Shown here piece after piece: positions 1 through 12,046 of a DNA stretch of 64,000 bases. Within the stretch, counting starts at the first letter, position 1; every line of letters starts with the position of its first letter. The position numbers and the translations under genes are program-made. The DNA is from Erigeron canadensis (lineage: Eukaryota > Streptophyta > Magnoliopsida > Asterales > Asteraceae). The DNA lies in assembly GCF_010389155.1 (NCBI RefSeq), contig NC_057767.1, positions 26,299,723 to 26,363,722 of the forward strand, read 5' to 3'. The notes under the pieces were generated by a model that was given only the letters and a program-made list of their open reading frames with translations, did not search any database and was not told where the DNA came from.

Positions 1-1422
1 TAATTTTTAGTATTTTTTTTCCTATAGTTGCATGCTTTTTAATAATCTAATTATGATGTTGTATTAGTTGGATTTCAAAACGTGGGGGGTGGGATGGGGT
101 GGCCGGCAGTTACTGTGAAGAATTATTTGGTTTTATTTCCTTTTATGCCCTTTAGTTTTATTTAAAAAACATAAATTGCTTCAAATTTTCTAATCCATTT
201 ATTTATGTAACCAACAGCTGAGATCTATTCTTATTTGTTCTTATTTTTTTTGTGTTATCATTGGATGGGCTTCCTATATATATATATATATATCAAAGGA
301 ATTTTAAAATAATAACATGCGTTAGATGATTATTAACATGTGTTGTGTTTAAATATTCGAAACATGAACCAATTGTCTTATTTTCATATAATAAATAATA
401 ACAAAATATATGTCATTTTATTTGTTTTGATAGGAAAAAATTTATGATAAATTTTAAATATAATTATCTAGATTAAAAAAAAATTAGAAAAAGGAAAGAG
501 CTAGATTAATTAGGAGAGAGAATTAGGCGAGGAGGATTAGGAGCGTCAAGTTTATATTGAATTAAAATCCTTTAATTTAGGAAGTGGTTCTATGAAATAT
601 AAGTTATTTGGGGGGGGGGGGGGGGGGGGGATTATGTAAAATCAAATCTTAAGTGTAACTTTTTTTAACATGGCAGTACCTAATATGTTTATCATTTCTT
701 AAATAATACGTAATAAACTTGTATTAGAAATTTAATAATGATAATTATAATAACATTAATATTGTCCTGTTGAAACACCTATTATTCTAATGTAATTAAG
801 TTGAACTTTCAACCGCTTAATTAAAAAGCATTATATCATTAATTGGTTTGTTTTAAATATTGTGCATTACGGGGTATCAAATATTGTGGTTAGATTTTGT
901 TATTTGATGATGTGTCGTTATATATGTTAGCTAATAGCTTTGCATATATGAAATACATATTTGTTTAAAGTCAATACTACAAATGTTTCAAAAAGTTCAT
1001 AGTAACGAATATATGTATTTTATTTGTACAATAAGCCAAAAATAAAAAAAATGAAAGAAAAACATTTGAATGTAAGTTGTCGATATATTAGTTAAAACCA
1101 TAAAAGAGAAAAGTGTCATACAAATAAATTGAATATAAGTTTTCAACATATTAATTAAACCACAAAGAAGAAAAGTGCGATGAAAACAAAAATAGTGGTA
1201 CATATAACGGTACTTCATAAATAATATCGGTTGGAAACTAAAAAAAAAGTGCAAAGAACAATAAGTAACTCATGTTTGAAAACCCAAATGGATATGATGT
1301 GACAAAATCCAAGTAGTTGTTCCAGACGTATGATGGTCGAATAGTAATCCTCCCTTCTCCATTAATAGTATATATAATATAATATAATGTCATGTCAATT
1401 TTCTTCAAATTTGAATGCATGT
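1..1422. other. Intergenic, no gene seen
   Basis: AT-rich sequence with a TA microsatellite near 275-293 and the poly-G run. Small minus-strand ORFs at 997-1420 have no recognisable motif. Confidence 0.6.
610..630 (+). repeat. Poly-G run of 21
   Basis: Twenty-one consecutive G in an AT-rich setting. It may be real or an assembly or length artefact. Confidence 0.9.
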
Positions 1423-1600
1423 ATATATGGGAAAATGATCCATACTGCAGACTTTACCTAAGCTTACGTAATGCCACTTTAAAAAAAATTACAAATTAAA
1501 CTTTTGAATTTTATATAACCTCCCTTAAATTTTACATAAATTCCCTTACTCTACCTAAAATAGATATTGTATGTTTTACCTAACCTTTCAAACATATATA
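1423..1600 (+). repeat. AT-flanked MITE, diverged copy
   Basis: It shares the run GGGAAAATGATCC, then CAGACTTTACCTAAGCTTA, and the downstream lines of ACATAACCTCCC type with the copy in the GT14 intron, and it also ends in a TA-rich stretch. Diverged at the right end. Confidence 0.55.
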
Positions 1601-1898
1601 TCATCAATTTATATCATAATTTTTGCAAATGGGTGTTACAAATATTTATTTGATTGACCTTTATTATTACACACATAGATATGGTACATACATACATATT
1701 TATATACTCCGTATCGTAAATATGATCCCACGCAAATAGTACGAGTTACTAATGACTCGGCCTTTCATACAAACAAGCAGCAAACCAAAGACATATAGAT
1801 CTATCAATGGAGGTAACATATATATTTTTCTGTCGTTTAGTGATATTTTATTGCGACGAAATGGTTTGGTCGCAAAAAAATACACCAGTATCTACTAG

Positions 1899-3020
1899 TT
1901 AATGACGAAACCAGTAAATACCGCTATCGTCTGCACCTTCATCTGGTTCGGCATAGATGCATTTCTTCGAATCCCTCCAGAAAGCCTTCAGCATTGGGGT
2001 ATCATCGTATTTATAGTATTCACCCAATATCGGCTTAATCGCTTTGGTGGCCTCTACCTGGTGATAATGTGGCATTGTTGTGAAAAAATGATGTACCACA
2101 TGAGCATCAGTTATATGTTTGAACATGTGGTTAAAAATAAACCCGTAATCTCGATCCACTGTTGCTAGCACACTTCTCATCCAGTCCCACGATTTCGAAT
2201 CGTAGTGAGGAAGAGAAGGATGTGTATGGTTAAGATAAGTAATCATAATCACATGAACGTTGAAAACCAACCAAGGTATTCCGTATATGCAAAATACCCA
2301 TTTTGCACCTCCAATTTTGGAAAGTCCGTACACAAATGCAACCACTCCTCCAATCGAGAGCCAAATTTGACCGCGTTGGCGGTCGTTGTATATAGGACTG
2401 TACGGATAAAAATGACTTGCAAAACTATCGTATTTCCTACCGTGAATATTAATAAGAAGATACAACGGGTATCCCGCAAGTTCTTTGGCTAACGTCAAAA
2501 ATAAGTTACCTAAAGGATTGTTGAGAATTTCGGAATATAACTTATCCGATTTTCGTTTAGGTACCCAACCCTCATCAAGTTCCATTGAAGACGAGTGTGC
2601 ATGATGCCTACGATGACTATATTTTAAAGAAAAGTATGGAGTGAGTAACGACGAATGGATAACGAACCCAATCGCGTCGTCAAGCCATTCATAATCGCTA
2701 AAGCTATGATGGCTTAAATCATGGCCTAACATCCATAAGCCCATAAAAAGGGCACCTTGCCAATACCAATAAATTGGCCAGGCTATAAAAACAAGAGATT
2801 TAGGCAAGATAGAATTAATGTAATTAGACGCAAGATAGTAACAAGTATAAACCATGATTAAGTCGATGAATAAGTAGTAAAATGAGCGTACGAGAGATCG
2901 CTCGAAACAATGTGGTGGTATTGCTTTCTTAATATCACTAAATTCGAATGGCGGTTTTTCGATAGGAACACGTTTACAGACATCATCATTGACATCGTTC
3001 TTATTTCCTCCGGCTCCCAT
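1899..3020 (-). CDS. FAD2-like fatty acid desaturase, copy 1 (373 aa)
   Basis: Membrane di-iron desaturase of the oleate delta-12 desaturase (FAD2) family, expected in the ER and acting on acyl chains of phosphatidylcholine. The three histidine boxes are present: HDLSHH at residues 100-105, HRRHH at 136-140 and HVVHH at 307-311, with hydrophobic segments near 48-95 and 220-262. The start MGAGG and the region KKAIPPHCFERS are typical of FAD2. The length is slightly below the usual about 383 aa, mostly through a short N-terminus. Box 1 has D-L-S where standard FAD2 has E-C-G, so this is a divergent member that may be a desaturase, acetylenase, conjugase or hydroxylase; sequence alone cannot decide. 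The C-terminus ends WFRH and lacks the usual aromatic ER-retrieval tail. The coding region is one exon, as in other FAD2 genes. It is the most FAD2-like of three copies on this strand. Confidence 0.95.
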   Translation of the reverse strand: MGAGGNKNDVNDDVCKRVPIEKPPFEFSDIKKAIPPHCFERSLVRSFYYLFIDLIMVYTCYYLASNYINSILPKSLVFIAWPIYWYWQGALFMGLWMLGHDLSHHSFSDYEWLDDAIGFVIHSSLLTPYFSLKYSHRRHHAHSSSMELDEGWVPKRKSDKLYSEILNNPLGNLFLTLAKELAGYPLYLLINIHGRKYDSFASHFYPYSPIYNDRQRGQIWLSIGGVVAFVYGLSKIGGAKWVFCIYGIPWLVFNVHVIMITYLNHTHPSLPHYDSKSWDWMRSVLATVDRDYGFIFNHMFKHITDAHVVHHFFTTMPHYHQVEATKAIKPILGEYYKYDDTPMLKAFWRDSKKCIYAEPDEGADDSGIYWFRH

Positions 3021-3149
3021 ATATATTGCTAAAAGAGGAATGTATATATATATATTAATTGAAGTTTATATAATTTGAGTAGTTTTGCTCAAAGTGTGTG
3101 GTATGATGTGTAAGTATAGATACCCAAATTGGTGTAGCTATATGGCTCA

Positions 3150-3157
3150 TTATATAA
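3150..3157 (-). promoter_or_regulatory. Possible TATA box of desaturase copy 1
   Basis: A TTATATAA-type motif lies about 130 bases upstream of the start codon, the only TATA-like match at a plausible distance apart from an AT microsatellite close to the ATG. The 5' untranslated region and any leader intron, common in FAD2 genes, cannot be fixed from sequence alone. Confidence 0.3.
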
Positions 3158-3418
3158 TACTAGTCAAGAAACTGAGAATTTGGATTTTGTAAACTATCCA
3201 TTTTAACTTTTTGTTGTTGACAAGTCAACCACAGAGTACTACAATTTATAATATTTGTGAATTTTTGTTAAAACACGTGTTATAGATTTTTAGTGTCCAT
3301 TGTACGAGCTAATAGAGTTAATACGTATTAATACTCACAAACTACAATAAAAATCAAACAAAGTATGACCCATAATTGATCGATGATAACGTACATGTGG
3401 GCAATTGAGTCTCTAATA

Positions 3419-3652
3419 TCTATATTATCTATTACTATCTTGTAAAAATAATAACGAAAGTTACATGTAAAAATATCGAAAATATTTTTAATGATTATTA
3501 TACTATCAGTTTTTAATCTTCATTAATTTTTTACAGTAGTTACCTATAAATCAATATACATTGTTCGATGTCGCTTCTACCATCAACAATCGTCTCTTAC
3601 CACCACACCGTCGCCGCCATGAACACACTGCATTGCGCGGGTACCATGCTAG
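3419..3652 (+). mobile_element. Small Helitron-like element
   Basis: Starts TCTATATTATCTATTAC after an A and ends GCGCGGGTACCATGCTAG before a T, the A|T target and TC...CTAG ends of plant Helitrons. The 234 bases hold a GC-rich tail of CACCACC/GTCGCC type and no ORF. A diverged partial copy of the tail follows at about 3770-3915. Confidence 0.5.
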
Positions 3653-4433
3653 TCCCTATAAGATAGAAGTGCTGCAAATGTGTAATATTTTATACCTAGC
3701 ACCCTATAAAATATTTTCAATTATGTTGCCCACATGAATGATTAAATTACAGTATTAATTTTTTTATCTTTTAAAATATCTTCATTAACAATTTACATTA
3801 ATTACTTTTACATCAATTATCTACACTATTCGACGCCGCCACCACCAATAGTCGCCCCCACCACCACCACATTGTCGCTGCCACGATCACTGTCGCATTG
3901 TACGGATATCATGGTAGTATAATAAGAGGAAAACATTAATTTATAACTAAAAAAGTGTAGGCGTGTAAATAAAGTTTAACTATAAATTAAAACCATTAGA
4001 TCAAAATGATAATGTCAATTTTTCTTTGTACTTTTTTCAATTTAATTTCAATATAATAAATTTAAGAAAAATGATTAATTAACCTAACTTATATGCCTAA
4101 AAATCAATCTAAAACTTTAAGAATTTGACACGTGGATTCCACTAATTTTCTTTCCTAACTTTGCCCCCTTATTTTTTCACATGTCATCATCTTACTATTA
4201 GGCATATCTTTAAACACACCAATTAAGTTGATTTATCATTATCTTAAATTTAATAATGGTTATTAACTATGAAAGTAAATCATATATTTTGTAATAATAA
4301 AAAGTCTTTACTTTAGTGATATACTTATGAAAATATTTTTTCTTAATCTATCTATATGTTTAAGTTTGGATGATCCCGGATGTTGACGATCCTGGATAAA
4401 AATATTAAATTCTTTAAATACCACTTTGGCCAA

Positions 4434-5034
4434 TCTATAATATAACTAAAAGAGGGAGTTGGGGTACATTTGGCACCCCTAATCCTTCTCCTAATTAATC
4501 CTCTAGTTTTTTAAATATTAATCTAAATTAATTTACACTTTTTGGTTTTTCATCATCAATTTACACTTTAACCCCAATCTAAAACAATTAATTTACACTT
4601 TTTAGTTTCTCATCACCAATTTACACTTTAACCCAATTTAAAATAATTAACTTACACTTTTTGATTTTCCATCACCAATTTACCCTTTAACCTAATTTAT
4701 ATTTAATTATACCTTTAACCTAATTTATATTTAATTATACTTTTATATATATAGTTTACACTTTTAGAATATAAAAAACTGGAAATTTTTTATTTAACTA
4801 AAGTTGAAAAAAAGGGGTAAACTGAAATCTATATTCATGTGGAGTTAATTTTCGTATTTTTTCTTCGTTGGGCGGATAATTTTTAGAGTACTTTGACCGA
4901 TAGAGTGGTTCTTCAGCTAGCAAATTTTCAAGTTGATTTCGGTATATCTATTTAATATATTTAAAAATTCAATTTTTTAGCTTTAATTAATATATTTTGA
5001 GACTACCCGTCTATTGGACGGGCCTAACCACTAG
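4434..5034 (+). mobile_element. Helitron-like element with internal tandem repeats
   Basis: The left end is TCTATAATATAACTAAAAG after an A. The right end has the hairpin CCCGT-CTATTGG-ACGGG, eight bases, then CTAG followed by T. It is 601 bases long, with no coding capacity. Confidence 0.65.
4529..4710 (+). repeat. Three tandem copies of a 60-base unit
   Basis: Units begin near 4530, 4590 and 4649 with AATTTACACTTTTTGGTTTT-like sequence, followed by CATCACCAATTTACACTTTA. They lie inside the Helitron-like element. Confidence 0.7.
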
Positions 5035-5055
5035 TTTAAATATAAACCTCTCGCT

Positions 5056-5310
5056 ATGATTAGTGCCACTCTTAATCAAGTCCTTCACACTTTTGACTTT
5101 AGGATTCGCATGGGTGTTATGGTTATTTTTGGTGATGATTCACAAGGAAGGACAGAAGGTTCTGGTGTTTTTACAAATAGTCCTCTTACATTCAAAGGAA
5201 TGTCATATGTTAGTGATTCAAAACATAATTTGATTAGTGTAAAAGTCAATTGTGTGATATTGAACTATGAATTGAAGTTAAATTCCGAGCTGATACGGGG
5301 CTGTGCATAA
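5056..5310 (+). pseudogene. Ty1/Copia retrotransposon pol fragment (protease to pre-integrase region)
   Basis: An 84-codon open stretch contains the Copia-type run FGDDSQGRTEGSGVF, then YVSDSKHNLISV, which matches the segment after the aspartic protease in plant Copia polyproteins. No integrase, reverse transcriptase or LTRs are seen nearby, so it is a short relic. It lies 21 bases after the end of a Helitron-like element. Confidence 0.7.
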
Positions 5311-6939
5311 TTTTAATTTTTACTGTTTTAATTTTTATTAATAACTATCGTAACAACTTATATTTGCATAGACGGTTAGACCATTCAATGGAAATGGAAA
5401 ATGACTTATTATCTTAAACATTAGCCTAAAAATCCTTTTAACATCTTATGAATTTGATAAGTGGATTCCATTTAATCTCTTTCCTAGTCTCCACTTTTGA
5501 ATTTTCATATATCACCATCCAATAAATTAAGATGACTTTTAAGGAGGACCGTTCTCCAGCTTCTTCCCTGCTATATCAGCATCACATAATCCAGGACTCC
5601 CCTCAAAACACTCACAGTTTATAAGGACAGTTTTTTCAGAACTTCTTCTCCACATTATCAATTAATTATAATTTATCTCACACACACAAATACACCTATA
5701 TATACTCCACACATATATATATATAAAAAAAAAAAAAACAGGAAAAACTTGGCTGCCTGGACCACATGGAGCGTCCACAATATTCTTGTGGAAGACTTTT
5801 ATGAAAGACGCATCAAAAAGAAAGATTGGTGTCAATAAGCGTCCGGCGTCTTGGACGTTTGGGACGCAAGCCAAAGACGGCTATAAGCACCGCCCTTACC
5901 ACCATGGTATGATGCTTTTGTATCATTTGGCACATACGTACTAATTTTAAAAGGGAAAAGATTCCCTCAATTTGTTTATGGATATCTTTAACAAATCTTT
6001 TGTTAGTGGAAAGCTAGATAAAAGTCTATTGTTTTCTCTTTCTTAAAAACATGTAGCGAAATAAAAACTACGGCTGAGCCAATTGTTCAGTGCACGGATA
6101 TATAAATACATAGAGTAATGTACAAAATAGACAAACTGTATTTTCCAAACAAATAAAATATTTAACTCGTACAAAGATTTAAAAGGTATTTTAACGTACC
6201 AAAGTATTAAACAAAAACTTTAAATAAACAAATATTAATTCTAAACAAATTTATTCATACATACGATCAAAACAATATTTTCATATTTTCAAAGGAACAT
6301 ATCAATATCCAACTTATCAAAAAGCCTACAAAGTTTCATATTTTCAAATCTAACATTATCAAAATACCTATATTTCAAAGTCTCATATTTTCAAAGCCAA
6401 CCGAGCTGCTACAACAAAACAAAACGCATATATCTGCATATCGAATCACAAGGATCGATAAAACAAATGCCAGACATATGTACAATGGACCTGCAGATCC
6501 AAATGGAATTTTACTAGTCATGTTTGGCAACTCTTGGCTCTTGGATTAAAATTAAGTGTTAGAGATTCAAAGTTTATCTTTAATTCTTGACCCTTGATTT
6601 TCATCCAATGGTCAAAATGTTTCCAACTTCATTTATCAAGTTGAAAACAACTTTAGACCTGAACTATGATTACTAAAATAGTAAAATTAACCTGTGTTAA
6701 TGTCTCAGAGTCATAGGAGGTTTTTCAAAAATCTGAGACTAATTTCTTCTAATGAACTTTGTAATATTTTCAATTTTCAATAATTCGTATATTTTCCGCG
6801 ATCCCTTCAGTAGTTCTTTGTTTATTAGTGATATATTTTACTCATACTTGAGTTCATCATAAATTATGAAAAGAATTTAACAACATTTGATTTTTAAATA
6901 AGTTTAATAACTTTTTTTTTATATATAAAGTATGGATCA
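5311..6939. other. Intergenic, no gene seen
   Basis: AT-rich sequence. A GC-richer part at about 5745-5910 (GACGCATC, GCGTCCGGCGTCTTGGACG) looks like transposon-derived sequence but has no boundaries I can fix. Confidence 0.5.
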
Positions 6940-8989
6940 TCTCTAAATATATATAAAAGAGAAACTTTAAATCAAAAGTAGAGAAGTTTGGACATTTAGA
7001 TGAAGTTTAGCTTTTAATTAAAACCATTAGATTAAAATGCTGATATCATATACTTTTTTTTAACTTTTTAGATTTTTTTTTAATTTAATAACTTTAAATA
7101 ATCATTATTTCCTTATTTAAATTTGTAGACAAAATAATTAGTGTTATTTCATGATATAATTATGGAAACTAATATTTCTTACCTTTTGCATCATTTTTCA
7201 TATTTAAAATCAATTTTGTCTTTTTTTAAATAAAATTTCATGTTTTAATATAATACGTTTTTATCAAATGATACCTTTTAGAATTTTTATCATATAACGT
7301 AATAAATAAATGCTGGTTATAAACATTTAGTTTTACATCATTAGTATCTTATTATATTTAATTCAACGTTTTGAACTGGATGTCAAACCAACCTTCTTAC
7401 CATTTCACTTTCGGAACGGTCGGATAAATCGAGTCGGATTAAAAAATCGGATAATATAATATAATATGTATACACACACACTATATTACGCCGGTGCAAT
7501 ACACAGATTGACATACTTTTCAATAATTATTCAACGAATTTTATGTTAATAAATAACCAAAAAAACATATACGGAATTTATAGTAAACTATCAAATTTAT
7601 ATATCAAAAGAATATTGTTTGAAAATCACAAAGATATTGTGAATAAATTAACACAATATACGATGTATAGATTGATAATTTAAAATTTCTTAATACCTTA
7701 GTGGATAACTAAATTATTCAAGGAAAAACGTTAAAGCACAAACACAATGACAATGTAGACATATTCGGATGCATGAAAAACATCCAAACAAAACGGAAAC
7801 CTTACTTAACGAAGACGTATCAATTTTTCAATAGTCTGATCACTTTAAACCGGAATTTTAACTACGGACCAATCTAACTTCATGTTTTTCTAGTGGTTCA
7901 ATTACTACTGGCTTAAATATTTGTAAACTTATGATATTATATAAATTTAACAAGTCATTGGTAATTTGGTATTGGACCTTTGGATGAAGTTTAGTCTTTA
8001 ATTAGATACATTAGATCAAAATGCTGATATTATATACCTTTTTTAACTTTTTAGATTTAATTTTAATTTAATAAATTTAAATCATCATTATTTCTTTATT
8101 TAAATTTGTAGACAAAATAATTATTGTTGTTTCATGATATAATTATAGAAACTAATATTTCTTACCTTTTGCATCATTTTTCATATTTAAAATCAATTTT
8201 GTCTTTATTTAAATAAAATTACATGTTTTAATATAATACGTTTTTAATAAATTATACATTTTAGAATTTTTATCATATAACATAATAAATAAATGTTGGT
8301 TATAAACATTTATTTTTACATCATTAGTATCTTCATATATTTAATTCAACGTTTTGAACTGGATGTCAAACCGACCTTCTTACCATTTACTGTTTGGAAT
8401 GGTCGGATAAGTCGAGTCAGATTAAAAAACCGGATAACATAATATAACATGTACACACACACTAGATTACGCCGGTGCAATGCATATATTGACATACTTT
8501 TCAATAAATTATTCTACGAAATTTATGTTAATAAATAACCAAAAAACATATAGGGAATTTATAGTAAACTATCAAATTTATATATCAAAAGAATATTGTA
8601 TGAAAATCACAAAGATATTATGAGTAGATTAACACAATATACGATGTATAGATTGATTATTAAATTGTTTAATAACTTGTTGGATAATTAAATTAGTCAA
8701 GAAAAACGTTAAAACACAAACACAATGACGATGCAGACATATTCGAATACATGAAAGACATCCAAACAAAATGGAAACCTTACTTAACAAGATCTTTAAC
8801 GAAGACATATCCATTTTTCAATAGTCTGATTACTTTAAACCGGAAGTTTAACGATGACCAATTTAACTTCATGTTTTTTAGTGGTTCAATTACTATTGGC
8901 TTAAATATTTGTTAACTTATGATATTATATAAATTTAACATGTTATTGGTTATGTATGTTTCCCGCGTATTACGCGGGTAATAATCTAG
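6940..8989 (+). mobile_element. Helitron-like element with a 984-base internal duplication
   Basis: Starts TCTCTAAATATATATAAAAG after an A and ends with the palindrome CCCGCGTATTACGCGGG (8962-8978), seven bases, then CTAG at 8986-8989 followed by T. The interior is a head-to-tail duplication: the sequence from about 7000 repeats from about 7985 with many small differences. No ORF of note; a non-autonomous element. Confidence 0.7.
7000..8960 (+). repeat. Two 984-base direct repeats
   Basis: Shared landmarks with a constant offset include TGAAGTTTAG (7001 and 7985), TTTGTAGACAAAATAATTA, CAACGTTTTGAACTGGATGT, ATTACGCCGGTGCAAT and ACAATATACGATGTATAGAT. The duplication is old, since small indels separate the two units. 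Confidence 0.85.
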
Positions 8990-9674
8990 TTCACATCATA
9001 ACTATTCCGAGTAGCCAAAGTTACAAATTAGAATTAGATTACATTAGAACAATTTCAATCCTTCAAACTAATAACTCCATTCTTTAATTTACTTTTATAC
9101 GATATATAAGAAACCAATACCTTATAACTTTTTTATATGCGTGTATTATATACTAACTTATGTCTACATGCATGTGTATGTATACATATGTATTTATGTA
9201 TACAATATGTCATGAATTTTTTTTTTCCGATGGTAATTGAAGATACTTATAAAGAAAACAGTTTTCTGGGATAAATACCCCCGAAATGTTCAAGTGGGTG
9301 TGCAACGGGTGCCATCGAGCCGGGCTCACTTATTTCGGTTGTCCACATTACAGAATACAATCTGGGATTATGATGATAATGAGTGTATGATTATGAAAAA
9401 TGAGTAAATTCTAACACTCTAAATCTTTTTCTCATTTATTCTGAATTTACGGTTTTAAACGCTAGGCTTTCTGTTATGACGTTACGTTTACTTTTTTTTG
9501 GAAGGTGAATTAATATGACAAATGTCAACGAGCAAGTGATCATCATACCATTGGGAGCACTACTAGTAGGCGTTTCCCAATAGTCATCATCTTCATTACA
9601 TCTTCGTCACTATCACATTAGTTTTTCTCGCTTCAAGAACATCCTCTCCAAATAAGAACTTCTTCTCTCTTCCC

Positions 9675-9707
<33 letters not shown>

Positions 9708-10784
9708 CGGGAAAGTGAAGGTGGTGATGTTATGCAACCAAGTTCGTGATCAAACTATGAAAAAAAAGCCAGAAGATAAAGAAACGATCGAGCTTGTGGT
9801 TTTAATGGGCTAACAAAGATAACTGAGCAAATGAACTAAAAGTTTAAGAGTGACCCTAGCATTAAATATCTTGGGCTGAAATTCTGTTGCCCCAAGCTAT
9901 ATGCTGCTCTGGGCTTAGGCCCAGCCTGCCCATAGGCATATACCTCACTATCTCGTCCAAGCTCTTCCTCTAGACAAAGAGACACGACAACAAAGTGGTG
10001 AACGAGGTTGCTGCCAAAGGATTCAAGTTTTCGATGAGGACGAAGTGGTAGTCGAACGAGATGTATTGGGAGCAGCCTTATACACTTATTAGAAATACCA
10101 TGAATGTTAATTTTTTTACGTCGTACTTTGTTTTAAATGTCGAAAACATATATATATATATATATATATGTTCATAACATTATGTCTTAATATTTTAGAG
10201 GATGTTTCGCAAACCCATTTTTTATCCTCCAGGCCGCCCCAAAACCTTTTTAGATTCATAGTAGTGCTCTCATAGTCTCCTTGTTAGAACATGTTTGTCG
10301 ACTTTACAGGTTTCACTTAATTTCGTATTTATTCTTAATAATTAAATTTATCACCGTAACAATGACGTACGTCATATATATAGATGTTGCTTTAAAGGAA
10401 AATAAGAAAGCTAGCTAATTAGAAAAGAAATAAAACCCGGCCTTTTAGAGAAATCCAGATTTACATATATCAAGCAAGTTACTACATCTTAAAGAGTACA
10501 AAATATCATGGAACTAGAAATATATAAACAGTGATCATATGAAATACAATGATGATCAAGGTACGGGTGCAAATCGTTACCCTCCATTATTATTTAATCA
10601 CGCATGCATACTAGTAAAGATATTTGATTAGACAGTGATAAATCTACAATAAAATTTAACTATTCACAACAGATACACATATTTTACTATAATACTGTAT
10701 AAAACATGTGTAGTTGTGGATGGTTAAATATTGTTGTAGATTTATCACTCTATCTGGTGGAAGTGTAAGAATTCGTGATGAGGT
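8990..10784. other. Intergenic between Helitron and desaturase copy 2
   Basis: TA microsatellites near 9682-9708 and 10149-10170. The stretch 9830-10090 is less AT-rich but has no open frame or motif that I recognise. The 3' side likely includes the untranslated end of desaturase copy 2. Confidence 0.5.
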
Positions 10785-11924
10785 CTACTTGCGGAACCAA
10801 TATACCCCGCTTTTCTCTGAACCTTCGTCTGGTTCAACGTAAATGCAGTCCTTTGATTCTCTCCAGAAAGCCTTTAATACCGGTTTATCATCGTATTTAT
10901 AGTAGTCACCTAGAATGGGTTTAACAGCATTGGTTGCCTCCACAAGATGATAATGAGGGATACTAGTTGGAAACAAATGGTGCATAACATGGCCACAACT
11001 CGTATTATGAAAAATATCGTTAAAGATCCCGAAATCTCTATCAACCGTTGATAAAGCACCTCTTAGCCAATCCCACTCTCTCGAGTCGTAGTGAGGTAGT
11101 TCAGGATGGATATGATTCATCATAGAGATGAGGGTGAAATGAATGTTCATAATCATCCAAGGTGCGCCGTACATGAAAAATAACCACGATACGCTCATGG
11201 TCATTGCAACTTTGTAAAGTGAATAATAAACGACAAGCAAACCGGCGTCAGTAATCCAAACTAGCTTGCGTTCGCTATCGTTGAAAATAGGACTTTGTGG
11301 GTAAAAGTGACTTGCAAAACCATCATACTTCCTACCTGTAGTATTGATGGTAAAGTACAACGGAATGCCAATAACTAACCTAAGCCACATTAAGATCAAA
11401 TTTCCTAAAGGATTGTTGAGAACTTCCGAAAAAAAGGTGTCTGCCTTTCGTTTAGGGACCCAGACCTCATCGTACTCCATTGAACCGGTGTGTGCGTGGT
11501 GCCTACGGTGACTATATTTCAAAGAAAAGTATGGATTCAAAAGAAATGAATGGAGAAAAAAACCAAGTGCATCATTAAGCCATTTGTACTCACTAAAGCT
11601 ACCATGACCCAAATCGTGACCAATAGCCCATAGACCGAAAAAAAGACTACCTTGACAAAACCAATAAATTGGCCACGCTACATAGTTCAAGGGTTTAGGA
11701 AGAAGGGGAATATAGTTTAGCGCGATTTGGTATAGCGCAAAACATGTGATTATGTCACGAAAAAGGTAGTAAAGAGAACGTGTGAGATTGCGCTCGTAAC
11801 AATGGGGCGGTATTGCTTTCTTAAGATCGCTAATCTCAAATGGAGGTTTTGTAACGGGAGCACGTTTGATGACATCTAATTTGGCATCAGTTTTATCGTT
11901 GTTCATCTGACCACCTGCTCCCAT
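10785..11924 (-). CDS. FAD2-like fatty acid desaturase, copy 2 (379 aa)
   Basis: Intact single-exon FAD2-family membrane desaturase, same strand as copies 1 and 3. Histidine boxes: HDLGHG at 103-108, HRRHH at 139-143 and HVMHH at 312-316. The last position of box 1 is Gly, not His; the same HDxGHG pattern occurs in omega-3 desaturases (FAD3/7/8), so it need not abolish iron binding. The residues just before box 3 are SCG, where classical FAD2 has T-D-T. There is one extra residue after box 3 (LFPTSIPHYH) compared with copy 1. It ends GVYWFRK. Likely role: a specialised C18 desaturase or acetylenase-like enzyme in the ER; the exact reaction is not inferable. It is clearly closer to copy 3 than to copy 1. 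A possible TATA box lies about 115 bases upstream. Confidence 0.95.
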   Translation of the reverse strand: MGAGGQMNNDKTDAKLDVIKRAPVTKPPFEISDLKKAIPPHCYERNLTRSLYYLFRDIITCFALYQIALNYIPLLPKPLNYVAWPIYWFCQGSLFFGLWAIGHDLGHGSFSEYKWLNDALGFFLHSFLLNPYFSLKYSHRRHHAHTGSMEYDEVWVPKRKADTFFSEVLNNPLGNLILMWLRLVIGIPLYFTINTTGRKYDGFASHFYPQSPIFNDSERKLVWITDAGLLVVYYSLYKVAMTMSVSWLFFMYGAPWMIMNIHFTLISMMNHIHPELPHYDSREWDWLRGALSTVDRDFGIFNDIFHNTSCGHVMHHLFPTSIPHYHLVEATNAVKPILGDYYKYDDKPVLKAFWRESKDCIYVEPDEGSEKSGVYWFRK

Positions 11925-12037
11925 TTTATGATTAGCTAGTTTGAAAGAAAATTTTTAAAACAATAGAGAAAAGAACTTAATTACTTGATCTTGTACTTAT
12001 GAAATCAACTTAATTAAGTTTGATATATTTTTGGTAC

Positions 12038-12046
12038 ATATATATA
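12038..12046 (-). promoter_or_regulatory. Possible TATA box of desaturase copy 2
   Basis: A TATATATAT run about 115 bases upstream of the start codon and followed by GC-richer sequence. AT-richness of the region makes chance occurrence likely. Confidence 0.3.
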
